Shown: positions 9,160 through 18,349 of the stretch, in pieces
How the letters are laid out: every line of letters begins with the position of its first letter
How positions within the stretch are numbered: position 1 is the stretch's first letter
Source: DSVZ01 sp037439785
GTDB lineage: Bacteria > Verrucomicrobiota > Verrucomicrobiia > Limisphaerales > J093
Direction of reading: 5' to 3'
Assembly (NCBI GenBank): GCA_037439785.1
Contig: JBBIVJ010000005.1
Span: 1-64,000 of the forward strand
Length of the DNA: 64,000 bases
Notes under the pieces: generated by a model
Seen by the model: only the letters and a program-made list of their open reading frames with translations
Told to the model about the DNA's origin: nothing
The model's database searches: none
Translations under genes and position numbers: made by a program

Positions 9160-10089
9160 ATGCGCGCATCCTGCTTCCGGCTCCTGGCGGGCCTGCTCTT
9201 CGGGCTGGGGATCGGACCGCTCTGCCGGGCGGCTGAAACCTTTGTCGTGGCCACCTACAACCTCGAAAACTTCCTCGACCACGCCGCGCCGGGGCGCGAG
9301 CCCAAGTCGCCCGAGTCCCGCGCCAAGATTCGCGAAATGCTGCGGCACATCCGCCCCGACGTGCTGGCGGTGCAGGAGATCGGCCTGCCCAGCGCCCTGC
9401 TGGAACTGCGCGACAGCCTCGCCGCCGAGGGCCTGAACCTGCCGCACTGGGAGCACGTGCGCGGTTTCGACACCAACCTTTTCGTCGGCGTGCTCAGCCG
9501 CTTCCCCATCGTGGCCCGGCGGCCCCACACCAATGAATCGTTTCTCCTGCAGGGCCGCCGATTCCAAACCAGCCGCGGCTTTGCCGAGGTGGACATCCGG
9601 GTCAATGACCGCTACACCTTCACCCTCTTCACCGCCCACCTCAAATCCCGCCGCGAAGTGGGCTACGCCGATCAGGCCGCCCTGCGGCTGGAGGAAGCCC
9701 GCCGCCTGCGCGCCCTCATCGAGGCCCGCCTCGCCGCCAATCCCAACGTCAACCTCGTGGTTCTGGGGGACTTGAATGATACCAAGGACCAGCCGCCCCT
9801 GCGCCTGCTCATCGGCCAGGGTGCCCGGCGGCTGGTGGACACCCGCCCCGCCGAGCGCAACGGCGACAACGCCCCCGCCCCCCGGCCCACCTGGGACCCA
9901 CGGTGGATCACCTGGACCCACTTCTACGGCCTGGAAGACAGCTACGAGCGGATTGATTACATCCTCCTGAGCCCCGGCATCGCCCGCGAATGGCTCCGCG
10001 AGGGCAGCTACGTCCCCAACGTTCCCAACTGGGGCGTGGCTTCCGATCACCGCCCCGTCGTCGCCGCTTTTGTTGCCGAGGATCGCTGA
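9160..10089 (+). CDS. Exported endonuclease/exonuclease/phosphatase-family hydrolase
   Basis: 309 residues with an N-terminal signal peptide (MRASCFRLLAGLLFGLGIG, cleavage near CRAAE). The mature part has EEP-superfamily motifs: TYNLENF near the start, the metal-binding Glu in LAVQEIG, LGDLNDT, and the C-terminal ERIDYILLS and SDHRPVVA. These match metal-dependent phosphodiesterases (DNase I/sphingomyelinase-like fold). Substrate is unknown; it may be extracellular nucleic acid or a phospho-lipid or sugar. The ATG at 9160 is preferred over an upstream TTG because the signal peptide begins there. It is divergent from korA and stands alone. Confidence 0.85.
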   Translation: MRASCFRLLAGLLFGLGIGPLCRAAETFVVATYNLENFLDHAAPGREPKSPESRAKIREMLRHIRPDVLAVQEIGLPSALLELRDSLAAEGLNLPHWEHVRGFDTNLFVGVLSRFPIVARRPHTNESFLLQGRRFQTSRGFAEVDIRVNDRYTFTLFTAHLKSRREVGYADQAALRLEEARRLRALIEARLAANPNVNLVVLGDLNDTKDQPPLRLLIGQGARRLVDTRPAERNGDNAPAPRPTWDPRWITWTHFYGLEDSYERIDYILLSPGIAREWLREGSYVPNVPNWGVASDHRPVVAAFVAEDR

Positions 10090-10119
10090 CCGCCGTCATC
10101 CCCCTCCCCCGGCCGCCGC

Positions 10120-10722
10120 TCAGGGCCGCTCCGGCGCGGGCGGCGGGGCGGTCTTCGCGGGCGCTGATTCTGCGGCCCCGCTAGCGGGAGTGGCCGCGGC
10201 GGGCGCCGCGGGGGCGGCTTCCGCACCGGCCGGCGGCGCGGGGGCGGGCGCCGGTTCGGGCCACGGCATGCCCAGCTCCTTCAGCTCCTCGAGCTTTTTC
10301 CGCGCCCAGTAATGGTCCTGCCGGGCCGCCGCGCCCAGCCACCGGGCGGCCTCGACCGGGTTGGTCTGGAGCCCCCTGCCGGTCAGGTATCGCATCCCCA
10401 GCTCGTACTGGTCCGAGGCCGACCCCGCCTCGGCCCGCTTGCGCAGCAGCTCGAGCGCCCGCGCCTGGGCCGCCAGCTGGGCGGCGGTTTGCCGCGCTGT
10501 GTTGGTGCCGGTCACCGCCGGCGTTGCCGGCACGGCCGGTGGCGGCGTGACCACCGGGCCCGGAGGCAAGGGGGAGGGATTCGGGGCCGCGGGGCGGCGC
10601 GGCGCCGCGTTCGGGTCCAGGCGACGCAAGTACTGCCGGGGCGACTGATATTGTGCCAGCAACGGCGAAACGGCCGCGCCCCACATCACGGCGCCGGTCA
10701 AAACCAGGAACCGCATTTTCAT
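10120..10722 (-). CDS. Exported Sel1-repeat protein
   Basis: 200 residues from an ATG at 10722 that has an AAGGGTG ribosome site. The signal peptide is MKMRFLVLTGAVMWGAAVSPLLAQ. A Pro/Ala-rich linker separates it from one clear Sel1-like repeat (QYELGMRYLTGRGLQTN, then EAARWLGAAARQ) and a partial second. Ala/Pro-rich tails flank it at the C-terminus. Sel1 repeats are TPR-like helical pairs used for protein contacts; no enzyme signature is present. It faces the hydrolase gene tail-to-tail with 30 bp between stops. Function unknown. Confidence 0.75.
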   Translation of the reverse strand: MKMRFLVLTGAVMWGAAVSPLLAQYQSPRQYLRRLDPNAAPRRPAAPNPSPLPPGPVVTPPPAVPATPAVTGTNTARQTAAQLAAQARALELLRKRAEAGSASDQYELGMRYLTGRGLQTNPVEAARWLGAAARQDHYWARKKLEELKELGMPWPEPAPAPAPPAGAEAAPAAPAAATPASGAAESAPAKTAPPPAPERP

Positions 10723-11310
10723 AACGGTGACACCCTTCCACACCCCTCCCCGCCGGGCAAGGGACATTCCGCGGCGGGACGGAGCGGGGGCGCATCTTCA
10801 TTGATAGGGGGTCGTGGCGCAGGTTGCTTACCTGCCGTATCGCCCATTTCCGAATCGGCGGCGCCCGGGAACGCGGAGGGTTCGGCGGTTGGGAAACCGG
10901 CGAGACAGCCGCCGGGGAAGTCTGCACTACGGCCCATCCGGACCCGGTCAAGACCCCTGCCGGCAACGCCGGTTCTCGCGGTGCCCGCTCAACGGCTTGC
11001 CTGCAGGCTGAGCCTGCGCAGCTCAAGGGACACGCGGTTCAGACCGGGCAATTTCCAAGCAAGGCTGTGCGCCACCGGCCCGGCCGCTGAGTGGGAAGTC
11101 CCTCGTGGCTCATACAAGCTTGGTCGCGTCAGCCCGCCGCAGTGCCGACAGGCAGGTAGCCGCCGGCGTCAGCCGGCGTGGAGGAGGTCCGCCGCGTCAC
11201 CGCGGCGGCTGCGGGCAGCTGAACCCTTCCTGCCTTCCTGAGTTCCCAGTTGCCCCACCTTCGACCTTCGACCTTGCCTACCGGCCGAAGCCGGTGTTGC
11301 CGACCGGCGC
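10723..11310. repeat. Intergenic mosaic of dispersed palindromic repeats
   Basis: No gene seen. Contains a GTAGCGCAGG-type element at 10814-10860 (inverted repeats AGGTTGC-TTACCT and CGCC.. ATCGGCG), a degenerate second copy at 10887-10932 (GGTTGGGAAACC), and a CCGGCG-type double hairpin at 11157-11215 ending in GCGGCTGCGG. Short CCTTCGA repeats lie near 11262. Related copies occur at 12.9, 23.6, 34.2 and 55.6 kb. Confidence 0.75.
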
Positions 11311-12657
11311 TTAGACCGCGCGCGTGGTTCCGGGCATGGCCACGGGGTAACGGCCCTGGGCATCGGGCATGACCGGAGCGGGGGAGTCGTCGGTCAGGTC
11401 ATCCAGACCCGGGGCCAGTTCGAGGTTCGAGGCCAGCGCCTCCTCCCAGGTGATCAATTTGCCGGACTCGCAGGCCATGCGGCCCATGATGGCCACGAGG
11501 TTGGATTTGCAGCACCGCTCGGTCTCGTTGTACGGGCGGTCGTGGCGGATGGCCTCGAACAGCCGGTCGTGTTCGACCTGGTACTGGTCCTTCGCCTCGC
11601 CGCGGAAGGACCAGATCAAATTGGCCGAGAGCGGATTGTGGCCCTTGAAGATGCGCGGCCGCGGCTGGCCTTCGCCCAGGATGGCCAGGCCGGTGGCGCC
11701 GTGAATCTGGCAGCCAAAGAAGTTGTAGCAGTTGCCAATGTGCCGGCCCTGGGCGTGCAGCCGGGTGCCGTCGGCAAACGTGTACTCGGCGGCGTAGTGG
11801 TCGAAAAGCTGGTCCGGCTCGGTGCGAACCTGCCGGCCGCCCATGCCCTGGACGGACACCGGCCAGTCGTTTTTGACCCAGCAGCAAACGTCCAGGTTGT
11901 GGATGAGCCAGTCCACGATGAAGCTGCCGTTGAGCCAGGTGAAGTTGCTGTAGTTGCCGATCTGGTGGGCCAGTTCGCTCATGCCCGGCGCCCGGGGCGT
12001 GAAGCCCACCGGCCCGTGCATCCGATACGCCCAGGCGGTGATCACCTCGCCGATGCCGCCGTCATGGATGAACCGGATCGCCTCCTCCAGCGGCAGCGAA
12101 TGCCGGCTCATCAGCCCGCCGGCGATCTTGAGGTTCTTGCGCTTCGCTTCCTCGCCCGCCTTCAACACCCGCCGGATGCCCGGCGCGTCCACGGCAAAGG
12201 ACTTCTCCATGAACACGTGCAACCCGCGGGCCACCGCCTCCTCGACGTGCCGCGGCCGAAAGGCCGGCGGCGTGGCCAGCAGAACCACTCCGCCCGCACC
12301 CACTGCCTCCATCGCGTGGCGGTAACCTTGCAGCCCGGTGAACTGCCGCTCCGGCGGCACGTCCACCTGCGCCGCATAGCGCGCCCGGAGCTGCTCGAGG
12401 CTGGTCTTGAGCCGCTGCGGGAAGAAATCGGCCATCGCCACCAGCCTGGTTGGACCCGCCGTGGACAACGCCTGCGCCGCCGCGCCGGTGCCGCGGCCGC
12501 CGCAGCCGATGAGGGCGATCGGGATCGTGTCCGTGCCCGCGGCGTGGACGCCGAACGGAGCGGCCGAACTCAACGCCGCGCCCGCGGTCAACGTGGCGGA
12601 GGTCTTCAGGAACGTGCGGCGGTTCAGGCGGGGGGCAGCGGCGGTGGAGGCGTTCAT
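11311..12657 (-). CDS. Tat-exported Gfo/Idh/MocA-family oxidoreductase
   Basis: 448 residues. A twin-arginine signal (NRRTFLKTSATLTAGAAL, R13-R14) precedes a Rossmann nucleotide-binding motif (PIALIGCGGRGTGA). The second half is the Gfo/Idh/MocA C-terminal alpha/beta domain, with an EKSFAVD segment at the usual catalytic EKP position. Family members use bound NAD(P) to oxidise sugars and cyclitols; export with bound cofactor through Tat is typical in Planctomycetes-Verrucomicrobia relatives, where many paralogs occur. The substrate is unknown. A TAGGCT hexamer sits exactly 6 nt before the ATG (see the promoter entry). Confidence 0.88.
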   Translation of the reverse strand: MNASTAAAPRLNRRTFLKTSATLTAGAALSSAAPFGVHAAGTDTIPIALIGCGGRGTGAAAQALSTAGPTRLVAMADFFPQRLKTSLEQLRARYAAQVDVPPERQFTGLQGYRHAMEAVGAGGVVLLATPPAFRPRHVEEAVARGLHVFMEKSFAVDAPGIRRVLKAGEEAKRKNLKIAGGLMSRHSLPLEEAIRFIHDGGIGEVITAWAYRMHGPVGFTPRAPGMSELAHQIGNYSNFTWLNGSFIVDWLIHNLDVCCWVKNDWPVSVQGMGGRQVRTEPDQLFDHYAAEYTFADGTRLHAQGRHIGNCYNFFGCQIHGATGLAILGEGQPRPRIFKGHNPLSANLIWSFRGEAKDQYQVEHDRLFEAIRHDRPYNETERCCKSNLVAIMGRMACESGKLITWEEALASNLELAPGLDDLTDDSPAPVMPDAQGRYPVAMPGTTRAV

Positions 12658-13380
12658 GCCGACAGCCTACCGGGCGCCCCCCGCCGGAGCGATGCAAAAA
12701 ATCCGACGCGCCGGGAAAGCGGCGTCGGCCGGGGCAACATACGAAGTCCGAAATCCGAAGGCCGAAGGATTGGAGTGAGAACTCAGGAAGGCAGAAACTG
12801 GGGGGCAAAGGGCGGGGGCGTCTGGGTGCCGGCTTTGTCCCTTCACTTTTCAGCCCTTTGAACTTTTCACCGGCGGGGTCCGTTCCGGGTTTCAGCCCGG
12901 GCCGGATGCCCTCTGCCGGTAGCCGTCGCGGTGACGCCGTGGACCGTCTGACCGCCGGCTGGTGCCGATGGCTACCCGGCCGGCGGCGTAGCGCAGGCTG
13001 CCAGCCTGCCGTATCGCCGATTGCCAATCGGCGAAGGGTGCTCTGGGGCGGGACCGGACGAGCGGGCGAAACCCGAAATCTGAAAACCGAAGTCCGAAAT
13101 CCGCAGGGGCCGGCACCGCCCCACAGCCCCAGTGGACTGGCGCCTGTCTGCGGGCACCGCCCAGGCAGGCACGCCCAAAGGCTGGCGCTGTCCCGGGGGG
13201 GACGGCTGGAGCCGGTCAACGCTTTGGTGGCGCCCCTTCCACGCGGCAGCGTCCCGGAGTGCGGCAGTCTTCTGCCGCTTTGGGTGTGGTGGAAGTGTCG
13301 CCGGGGTGGGAGGGGTTTGGCGGCGAAGCGATGGCTCCGGGTTCGACACTGCCGCGCGCTCCAGGCATAGTGCCGGGGCG
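12658..13380. repeat. Intergenic composite repeat cluster (copy 1, inverted relative to 23.1-23.8 kb)
   Basis: No gene seen before yicC. In order: heptamer repeats based on TCCGAAR (12741-12767), a CCGGCG-type double hairpin (12916-12975), the GTAGCGCAGG element (12988-13033), a second heptamer run (13067-13103), a GCCGGCACCGCCCC stretch, and the GCGGCAG-TCTT-CTGCCGC hairpin (13255-13281). The same modules occur in opposite order and orientation at 23.2-23.7 kb; 62 bases (12974-13035) are identical to 23591-23652 in inverted orientation. Confidence 0.85.
12664..12692 (-). promoter_or_regulatory. Putative promoter, Gfo/Idh/MocA gene (short leader)
   Basis: TAGGCT (12669-12664) lies 6 nt before the ATG at 12657. 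The -35 at 17-nt spacing (TCGCTC) is poor; a better TTGCAT lies 22 nt away. Confidence 0.35.
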
Positions 13381-14262
13381 ATGAATTCCATGACCGGTTA
13401 CGGGCGCGGCCAGGCCGCCCGGGGGGGGTACCAGATCACGGTCGAGGTCAGTTCCGTCAACCGCCGCCAGAGCGAGTGGGTGGTAAACCTGCCGCGGGAA
13501 CTCGAGCCGCTGGAAGCCCGCGTCCGCGAGGCCCTCAGCCGCCGTCTGGCGCGCGGGCGGGTCACCGTGCGCGTCTCCCTCCACGCGGCCGACGAGACCT
13601 GGCGACGGCGGGTGCACCTGAACCGGCCGCTGGCGCGAGCCTACGCCGCCGAACTGGCCGAACTGGCCCGCACCCTCTCGCTGGCCGGTCCGCCGACGCT
13701 GGATGCGCTGCTGCGCCTGCCCGGGGTGGTGCAAATCGAGGAGGCGGAGGCCGACGCCGCGGCGTTGACCCCCTTGCTGGATCGGGCGCTGGACCAGGCG
13801 TTGACCGCCCTGCAAAAGAGCCGCGCCGCCGAGGGCGCCCACCTGGCCCGGGACCTGACCGCGCGCATTCGGACGCTCCGCCGGCTGGTGGCGGGCATCC
13901 GCCGCCGGGCCCCCCGCGCCCTCGCGGCCTACCGGCGCCAGCTCCTGGCCCGCATTCGCGCCGCCGGTGTCGAGAACGTGCGCCCCGATGACGAGCGGCT
14001 GGAGCGCGAGCTGGTGCTGTATGCGGACCGCTCGGACATCAGCGAGGAGCTGGCCCGGCTGGAGAGCCACTTCGCCCAGTTCGACCAGGCCGCGCGTGCC
14101 GCCGAGCCGGTCGGCCGCCTGCTCGATTTCCTGGCCCAGGAGCTGGGCCGCGAGATCAACACCCTCGGGGCCAAGGCCGGCGATGCCGCGATTTCCCGGG
14201 CCGTGGTCCGCCTGAAGACCGAACTGGAGAAATTCCGCGAGCAGGCGCAGAACGTCGAGTAA
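13381..14262 (+). CDS. yicC: YicC-family endoribonuclease
   Basis: 293 residues beginning MNSMTGYGRGQAARGG, the hallmark YicC N-terminus, with SSVNRRQSEW following. The C-terminal DUF1732 region ends with LLDFLAQELGREINTLGAKA and a KTELEKFREQAQNVE tail. E. coli YicC is an RNA-cleaving enzyme linked to sRNA turnover. The ATG at 13381 is chosen because the conserved N-terminus starts there, although the frame stays open upstream. It heads a plus-strand operon and gmk starts 6 bp after its stop, the usual yicC-gmk pairing. A TTCGAC/CATAGT pair with 18-bp spacing (13342-13371) may be its promoter. Confidence 0.93.
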   Translation: MNSMTGYGRGQAARGGYQITVEVSSVNRRQSEWVVNLPRELEPLEARVREALSRRLARGRVTVRVSLHAADETWRRRVHLNRPLARAYAAELAELARTLSLAGPPTLDALLRLPGVVQIEEAEADAAALTPLLDRALDQALTALQKSRAAEGAHLARDLTARIRTLRRLVAGIRRRAPRALAAYRRQLLARIRAAGVENVRPDDERLERELVLYADRSDISEELARLESHFAQFDQAARAAEPVGRLLDFLAQELGREINTLGAKAGDAAISRAVVRLKTELEKFREQAQNVE

Positions 14263-14268
14263 ACCGCC

Positions 14269-14904
14269 ATGACGGAGTCCCCCTTTCCGCTCGCGTCCCC
14301 GGTGCTGCTGGTGCTTTCCGCCCCTTCCGGGGGGGGCAAGACCACCGTCTGCCAGCAACTGCTGGCCCGGGTGCCGGACCTGACCCGCGCGGTGACCTGC
14401 ACCACCCGCCCGCCGCGCCCCGGCGAGCAGGACGGGGTGGACTACCATTTTCTGACGCCGGCGGAGTTCGAGCGCCAGATCGCCGCCGGGGCGTTTCTTG
14501 AACATGCCTGCGTGTACGGTCACCGCTACGGCACCCGCCGCGCGGAGGTGCTGGAGCGGCTGCAACGCGGTCAGGACGTGCTGCTGAACGTGGACGTGCA
14601 GGGGGCCGCCCGCCTCCGCGAACTGGCGGCGTCGGACCCGTGCCTGGGGGCCTCACTGGTGACGGTGTTCCTGACGCCGCCCTCGATCGAGGTGCTGGCC
14701 GAGCGGCTGCGTCGCCGCGGGCAGGACGCGCCCGAGGTCATCGCCCGTCGCCTGGCGGAGGCGCGCCGGGAAATCGCCGAGTGGCCCCACTTTGATTATC
14801 TTGTGCTCAGCGGGTCCATGGCCGAAGACCTGCATCGGGTGCGGGCCGTGCTGGAGGCTGAGAAACTGCGCACGTACCGCCGCCGGAGCAGCCAATCCGG
14901 CTGA
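14269..14904 (+). CDS. gmk: Guanylate kinase
   Basis: 211 residues. Phosphorylates GMP to GDP with ATP. The P-loop is APSGGGKTT (about residues 18-26), followed by the GMP-binding TCTTRPPRPGEQDGVDYHF segment, a Glu-rich FLEHACVYGHRYGT motif and an LLNVDVQGAARL strand. Length and motif order fit the bacterial family. It starts 6 bp after yicC. The usual next gene, rpoZ, is missing: only 21 bp separate gmk from coaC. Confidence 0.96.
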   Translation: MTESPFPLASPVLLVLSAPSGGGKTTVCQQLLARVPDLTRAVTCTTRPPRPGEQDGVDYHFLTPAEFERQIAAGAFLEHACVYGHRYGTRRAEVLERLQRGQDVLLNVDVQGAARLRELAASDPCLGASLVTVFLTPPSIEVLAERLRRRGQDAPEVIARRLAEARREIAEWPHFDYLVLSGSMAEDLHRVRAVLEAEKLRTYRRRSSQSG

Positions 14905-14925
14905 GGCCCGCACACCACCACTGTT

Positions 14926-15480
14926 ATGTCCGAACCCGCCACCATCATCCTGGGCGTCACCGGATCAATCGCCGCCCATCGCGCGGTGGACCTGGCCAGC
15001 CTGCTGACCCGGGCCGGCCGCTCGGTCCACGTGGTCCTCACCGCTCACGCCCAGCGGTTTGTCACCCCCGTGCCCTTTCAGACCTTGTCCCGGCATCCGG
15101 TGGTGACCGACCTGTACGACGTGGACCAGGGCTGGCAGCCGGTTCACATCCGGCTGGCTGACGAGGCCGACCTGCTCCTGATCGCGCCGGCCACCGCGCA
15201 GTGCCTGGCCAAGCTGGCCCACGGCCTGGCCGATGACGCCCTGACCTGCCTGGCCCTGGCCCTGCGCCCGGAGGCGCGGCTGCTGCTGGCGCCGGCGATG
15301 AACGGCAAGATGTGGCTCCACCCGGCCACCCAGCAGAATGTGGCCCTGCTGCGGTCGCGCGGGGCCGAATTCATCGGGCCGGATGAAGGCCTGTTGGCCT
15401 GCGGCTATGAAGGGCTGGGGCGGCTCTGGCCGGTGGAGGCCATTGCCGCACGGGCCCTGGCCCTGACCGGCGGGGGTTGA
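14926..15480 (+). CDS. coaC: Phosphopantothenoylcysteine decarboxylase domain protein (stand-alone CoaC)
   Basis: 184 residues of the HFCD flavoprotein family. GVTGSIAAHRA is the FMN-binding N-terminus; PAMNGKMW carries the catalytic Asn region (PxMNxxMW) and GLLACGYEGLGRL is the substrate clamp with its Cys. This decarboxylates 4'-phosphopantothenoylcysteine in coenzyme A synthesis. In most bacteria CoaC is fused to CoaB; here the protein ends where CoaB would begin and the next gene is a histidine kinase, so CoaB must be encoded elsewhere. Confidence 0.9.
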   Translation: MSEPATIILGVTGSIAAHRAVDLASLLTRAGRSVHVVLTAHAQRFVTPVPFQTLSRHPVVTDLYDVDQGWQPVHIRLADEADLLLIAPATAQCLAKLAHGLADDALTCLALALRPEARLLLAPAMNGKMWLHPATQQNVALLRSRGAEFIGPDEGLLACGYEGLGRLWPVEAIAARALALTGGG

Positions 15481-15491
15481 GGGGTGAGCCC

Positions 15492-16925
15492 ATGAGCACC
15501 CGGCGTTGGCCCACCCGGCTGGCGGGCTGGTTTCGGCCGGCCCGAGGGGAGGGCGCGTCGCCGCCGCCCGCGGGGGGGGTGCGTTTGCTGGAGCGGGACG
15601 TGGTGCTGGTGATCCGCGCGGTGGTGGTGGTGGTGCTGGGCTACTACCTGTTTGGGAGCGGGCTGGCGGCCTCCGGACCGGAGGGCGGCGGGGGCTTGCA
15701 TGACGCCTGGCGCACGGCGCTGCGCACGGTGCAGGCGATGTTTTTCGCCTACGTGGCGTTGAGCGTGGGCACGGGGTTGTTGCTGCTGGGGGCCCAGCAT
15801 CTGGAGGCGGCAGCGCGGCAGGCGCTGGTCTTTGGGGTGGCGCTGCTGGATGCGTGGTTCCTGGCCGGCATCGTGGCGTTGACCGGGGGGGCGGACAGCC
15901 AGTTGTACTGGTTGTATCCGCTGCTGCTGTTGCGGAACTGCCGCACCCTCGACTCGGGGGCGCTGCAAATGGCCCTGAACCTCCTGACCATCCTGGCCTA
16001 CGCGGCGGGGGCGGTGGTGGACGACTACATCACGCGTCTGGACGCCCTGGCCCCGAGGGGCGAGTCGGAGGGGGCGCTGCCGCCGACCGACCCCTTCAGC
16101 CTGGCACTGGGGCTGGGGCGGCCGTTCGGGCTGCGGCTGCTCCTGTTGCTGGTGGTGGCGTTCTGGTTTCAGGGCCTGTTTTACCTGGTCGAGCGCGAGC
16201 GCCGCGCGCGCGAGGAGGAGCGCGAGCTGGCCCTGCGGCAGGAGCAGTTGGCCGCCTCCAGCCGCCTGGCGGCCGAGATCGCCCACCAGCTCAAAAACCC
16301 CCTGGCCATCATCAACACCGCCTCCTTCACCCTCCAGCAGACCCTGCGCGAGGGCAAGACCATCACCCAGCAAATCCAGATCATCCGCGAGGAGGTCGCC
16401 AAATCTGACCGCCTCATCACCGAGCTGATGGGCTACTCCCAACTGGTCGAGGGCCGCGTGGAAAAGGTGGACCTCAAGGAGGCCCTCGAGGCCGCCATCA
16501 ACCGCGTCTTCCCGCCGGCGGTCCGGTTCGCCGTCCGGATCGAACGCGACTACGGCCCCGGCGTGCCGGAGTTGCTGGTCCAGCGCAAGCATCTGGAGGA
16601 CGTCTTCGTGAACCTGCTCCAGAACGCCCGCGACCTGCTCGGCGGCCAGGGCCGCCTGCGCGTCCGTACCCGCCTGGAGCCGGACCTGGCGGTGCGGGTG
16701 GAGATCGAGGACGACGGCCCCGGCGTGCCGCCCGAGCTGCGGGAGCGCATCTTCGAGCCGTACTTCTCGACGCGGGAGAAGGGCACCGGCCTGGGGCTGG
16801 CCATCGTCAAGCACAACGTCGAACTGTACGGCGGCCGGGTCTGGGTCGAGGATTCCTCGCTTGGCCGCGGCGCCTGCTTCGTTCTAAAGTTCCCGGCTCG
16901 CACCCTGTTGCGAGTACGCGCATGA
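15492..16925 (+). CDS. Membrane sensor histidine kinase (NtrB-like partner)
   Basis: 477 residues from the ATG at 15492 (GGGGTGAG ribosome site). About six membrane segments occupy residues 35-235, followed by an Arg/Glu-rich helix. The phosphoacceptor is H265 (AEIAHQLKNPLAII), with an N box (NLLQNARDLL), G1 (EDDGPGVP), F box (FEPYFSTREKGTG) and G2 (GTGLGLAIV). The stop overlaps the start of the sigma-54 activator gene by 4 bp, so the two form a two-component pair. The signal is unknown; the input is wholly membrane-embedded. The coupling to downstream hopanoid genes suggests membrane stress sensing (inference). Confidence 0.92.
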   Translation: MSTRRWPTRLAGWFRPARGEGASPPPAGGVRLLERDVVLVIRAVVVVVLGYYLFGSGLAASGPEGGGGLHDAWRTALRTVQAMFFAYVALSVGTGLLLLGAQHLEAAARQALVFGVALLDAWFLAGIVALTGGADSQLYWLYPLLLLRNCRTLDSGALQMALNLLTILAYAAGAVVDDYITRLDALAPRGESEGALPPTDPFSLALGLGRPFGLRLLLLLVVAFWFQGLFYLVERERRAREEERELALRQEQLAASSRLAAEIAHQLKNPLAIINTASFTLQQTLREGKTITQQIQIIREEVAKSDRLITELMGYSQLVEGRVEKVDLKEALEAAINRVFPPAVRFAVRIERDYGPGVPELLVQRKHLEDVFVNLLQNARDLLGGQGRLRVRTRLEPDLAVRVEIEDDGPGVPPELRERIFEPYFSTREKGTGLGLAIVKHNVELYGGRVWVEDSSLGRGACFVLKFPARTLLRVRA

Positions 16926-18349
16926 CCGCCTCCCTGCCGCCGCTGCTGTTCGTGGATGACGAAAAGAACGCCCGCGTCATCTTCGAAAGCATGATGGCCA
17001 CGGTGTGCCCCGACTACGAGGTGCGCACCGTCGAGTCGGCCGAGGAGGCCCTCCGGCTGCTCCACACCCAGGACTTCTTCCTGGTCATCACCGACGCGCG
17101 CCTGGGCGGCATGAGCGGCTACGACCTCATCCGCGAGATCAAGCTGCGCAAGCCGGAGCTGCCGGTGCTGATGATCACCGCCTACGACACCACCCAACTG
17201 GCCGTGCAGGCCATCAAGTCCGGCGCCATTGACTACCTGCCCAAACCCTTCGACCCCGAGCGGCTCCAACACGCCATCCGCCGCTGCGCCGAAGACTACC
17301 GCAAGGCCCGCGAACTGGAGGCCCTCCGCGCCCAGGTCGGCCAGTCCGTGCGCCTGGACCAGATCATCGGCGAGTGCCCGGCCATGCAGGCCCTGCGCCA
17401 GCTCATCCAGACCGTCGCCCCCTCCCACGCCAACGTGCTCATCCTGGGCGAAAGCGGCACCGGCAAGGAACTCATCGCCGGCGCCATCCACACCCTGAGT
17501 CAGCGCCGCCAGCGCCCCTACGTCCGCCTCAACTGCGCCGCCATCCCCGAGACCCTCTTGGAAAGCGAACTGTTCGGCCATGAAAAGGGCGCCTTCACCG
17601 GCGCCCTCCGCCAAAAGGCCGGCCGCGTCGAGGAGGCCGACGGCGGCACGCTCTTTCTGGACGAGATTGGCGACATGAGCCGCCCCCTCCAGGCCAAGCT
17701 GCTGCGTTTCCTGGAGGACGGCAGCTTCACCCGCGTGGGCGGCAACCAGGAACTGCGCGTCAACGTCCGCCTCATCGCCGCCACCAACCGCGACATCGTC
17801 GAGGCCATCCGCCGCAGCACCTTTCGCGAAGACCTCTTCCACCGCCTCAACGTCGTCCAGCTCCGCCCCCCGCCCCTGCGCGAGCGCGGCGACGACATCC
17901 TGCTCCTGGCCCGGCATTTCCTGCACCACTTCTGCCTGGCCCTGAACAAGACCCTCCGCGACCTCGCCCCGGCCGCCGCCGCCAAGCTCCGCAGCCACCA
18001 CTGGCCCGGCAACGTGCGCGAACTGCGCAACGTCATCGAACGCGGCGTCATCCTCGAGACCACCGACCGGCTCCAGCCCCAAAACCTGCCCGACTTCGCC
18101 GTCGAAAACCGCCTGCGCCATCAACCGCCCCCCGCCGATCCCGGCACCGGCTCGCTGGACGAACGGCTGGCCGCCTTCGAACGCGACCTGCTCCTGCGCA
18201 CCCTCCAGGCCAACCACTACGCCCTCGAACCCACCGCCGCCCAACTCCAGATCAGCCTCGCCACCTTGCGGTACCGCCTCCAGCACCACAATATCCCCCT
18301 CGACGCCGTGACCGACCCCGCCGCTCGCTCCGCCGCTCCGGAACCATGA
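16922..18349 (+). CDS. NtrC-family sigma-54-dependent response regulator
   Basis: 475 residues. Receiver domain 1-120 with phosphoacceptor D58 (VITDARLGG) and K108. AAA+ domain: Walker A GESGTGKE (176-183), the sigma-54-contacting GAFTGA loop (223-228), Walker B GTLFLDEIGD (242-251), and WPGNVREL near 360. The C-terminal Fis-type helix-turn-helix is QANHYALEPTAAQLQISLATL. It would activate RpoN promoters when phosphorylated by the preceding kinase. No clear -24/-12 site was found by eye in this operon. It overlaps both neighbours by 4 bp. Confidence 0.94.
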   Translation: MTASLPPLLFVDDEKNARVIFESMMATVCPDYEVRTVESAEEALRLLHTQDFFLVITDARLGGMSGYDLIREIKLRKPELPVLMITAYDTTQLAVQAIKSGAIDYLPKPFDPERLQHAIRRCAEDYRKARELEALRAQVGQSVRLDQIIGECPAMQALRQLIQTVAPSHANVLILGESGTGKELIAGAIHTLSQRRQRPYVRLNCAAIPETLLESELFGHEKGAFTGALRQKAGRVEEADGGTLFLDEIGDMSRPLQAKLLRFLEDGSFTRVGGNQELRVNVRLIAATNRDIVEAIRRSTFREDLFHRLNVVQLRPPPLRERGDDILLLARHFLHHFCLALNKTLRDLAPAAAAKLRSHHWPGNVRELRNVIERGVILETTDRLQPQNLPDFAVENRLRHQPPPADPGTGSLDERLAAFERDLLLRTLQANHYALEPTAAQLQISLATLRYRLQHHNIPLDAVTDPAARSAAPEP

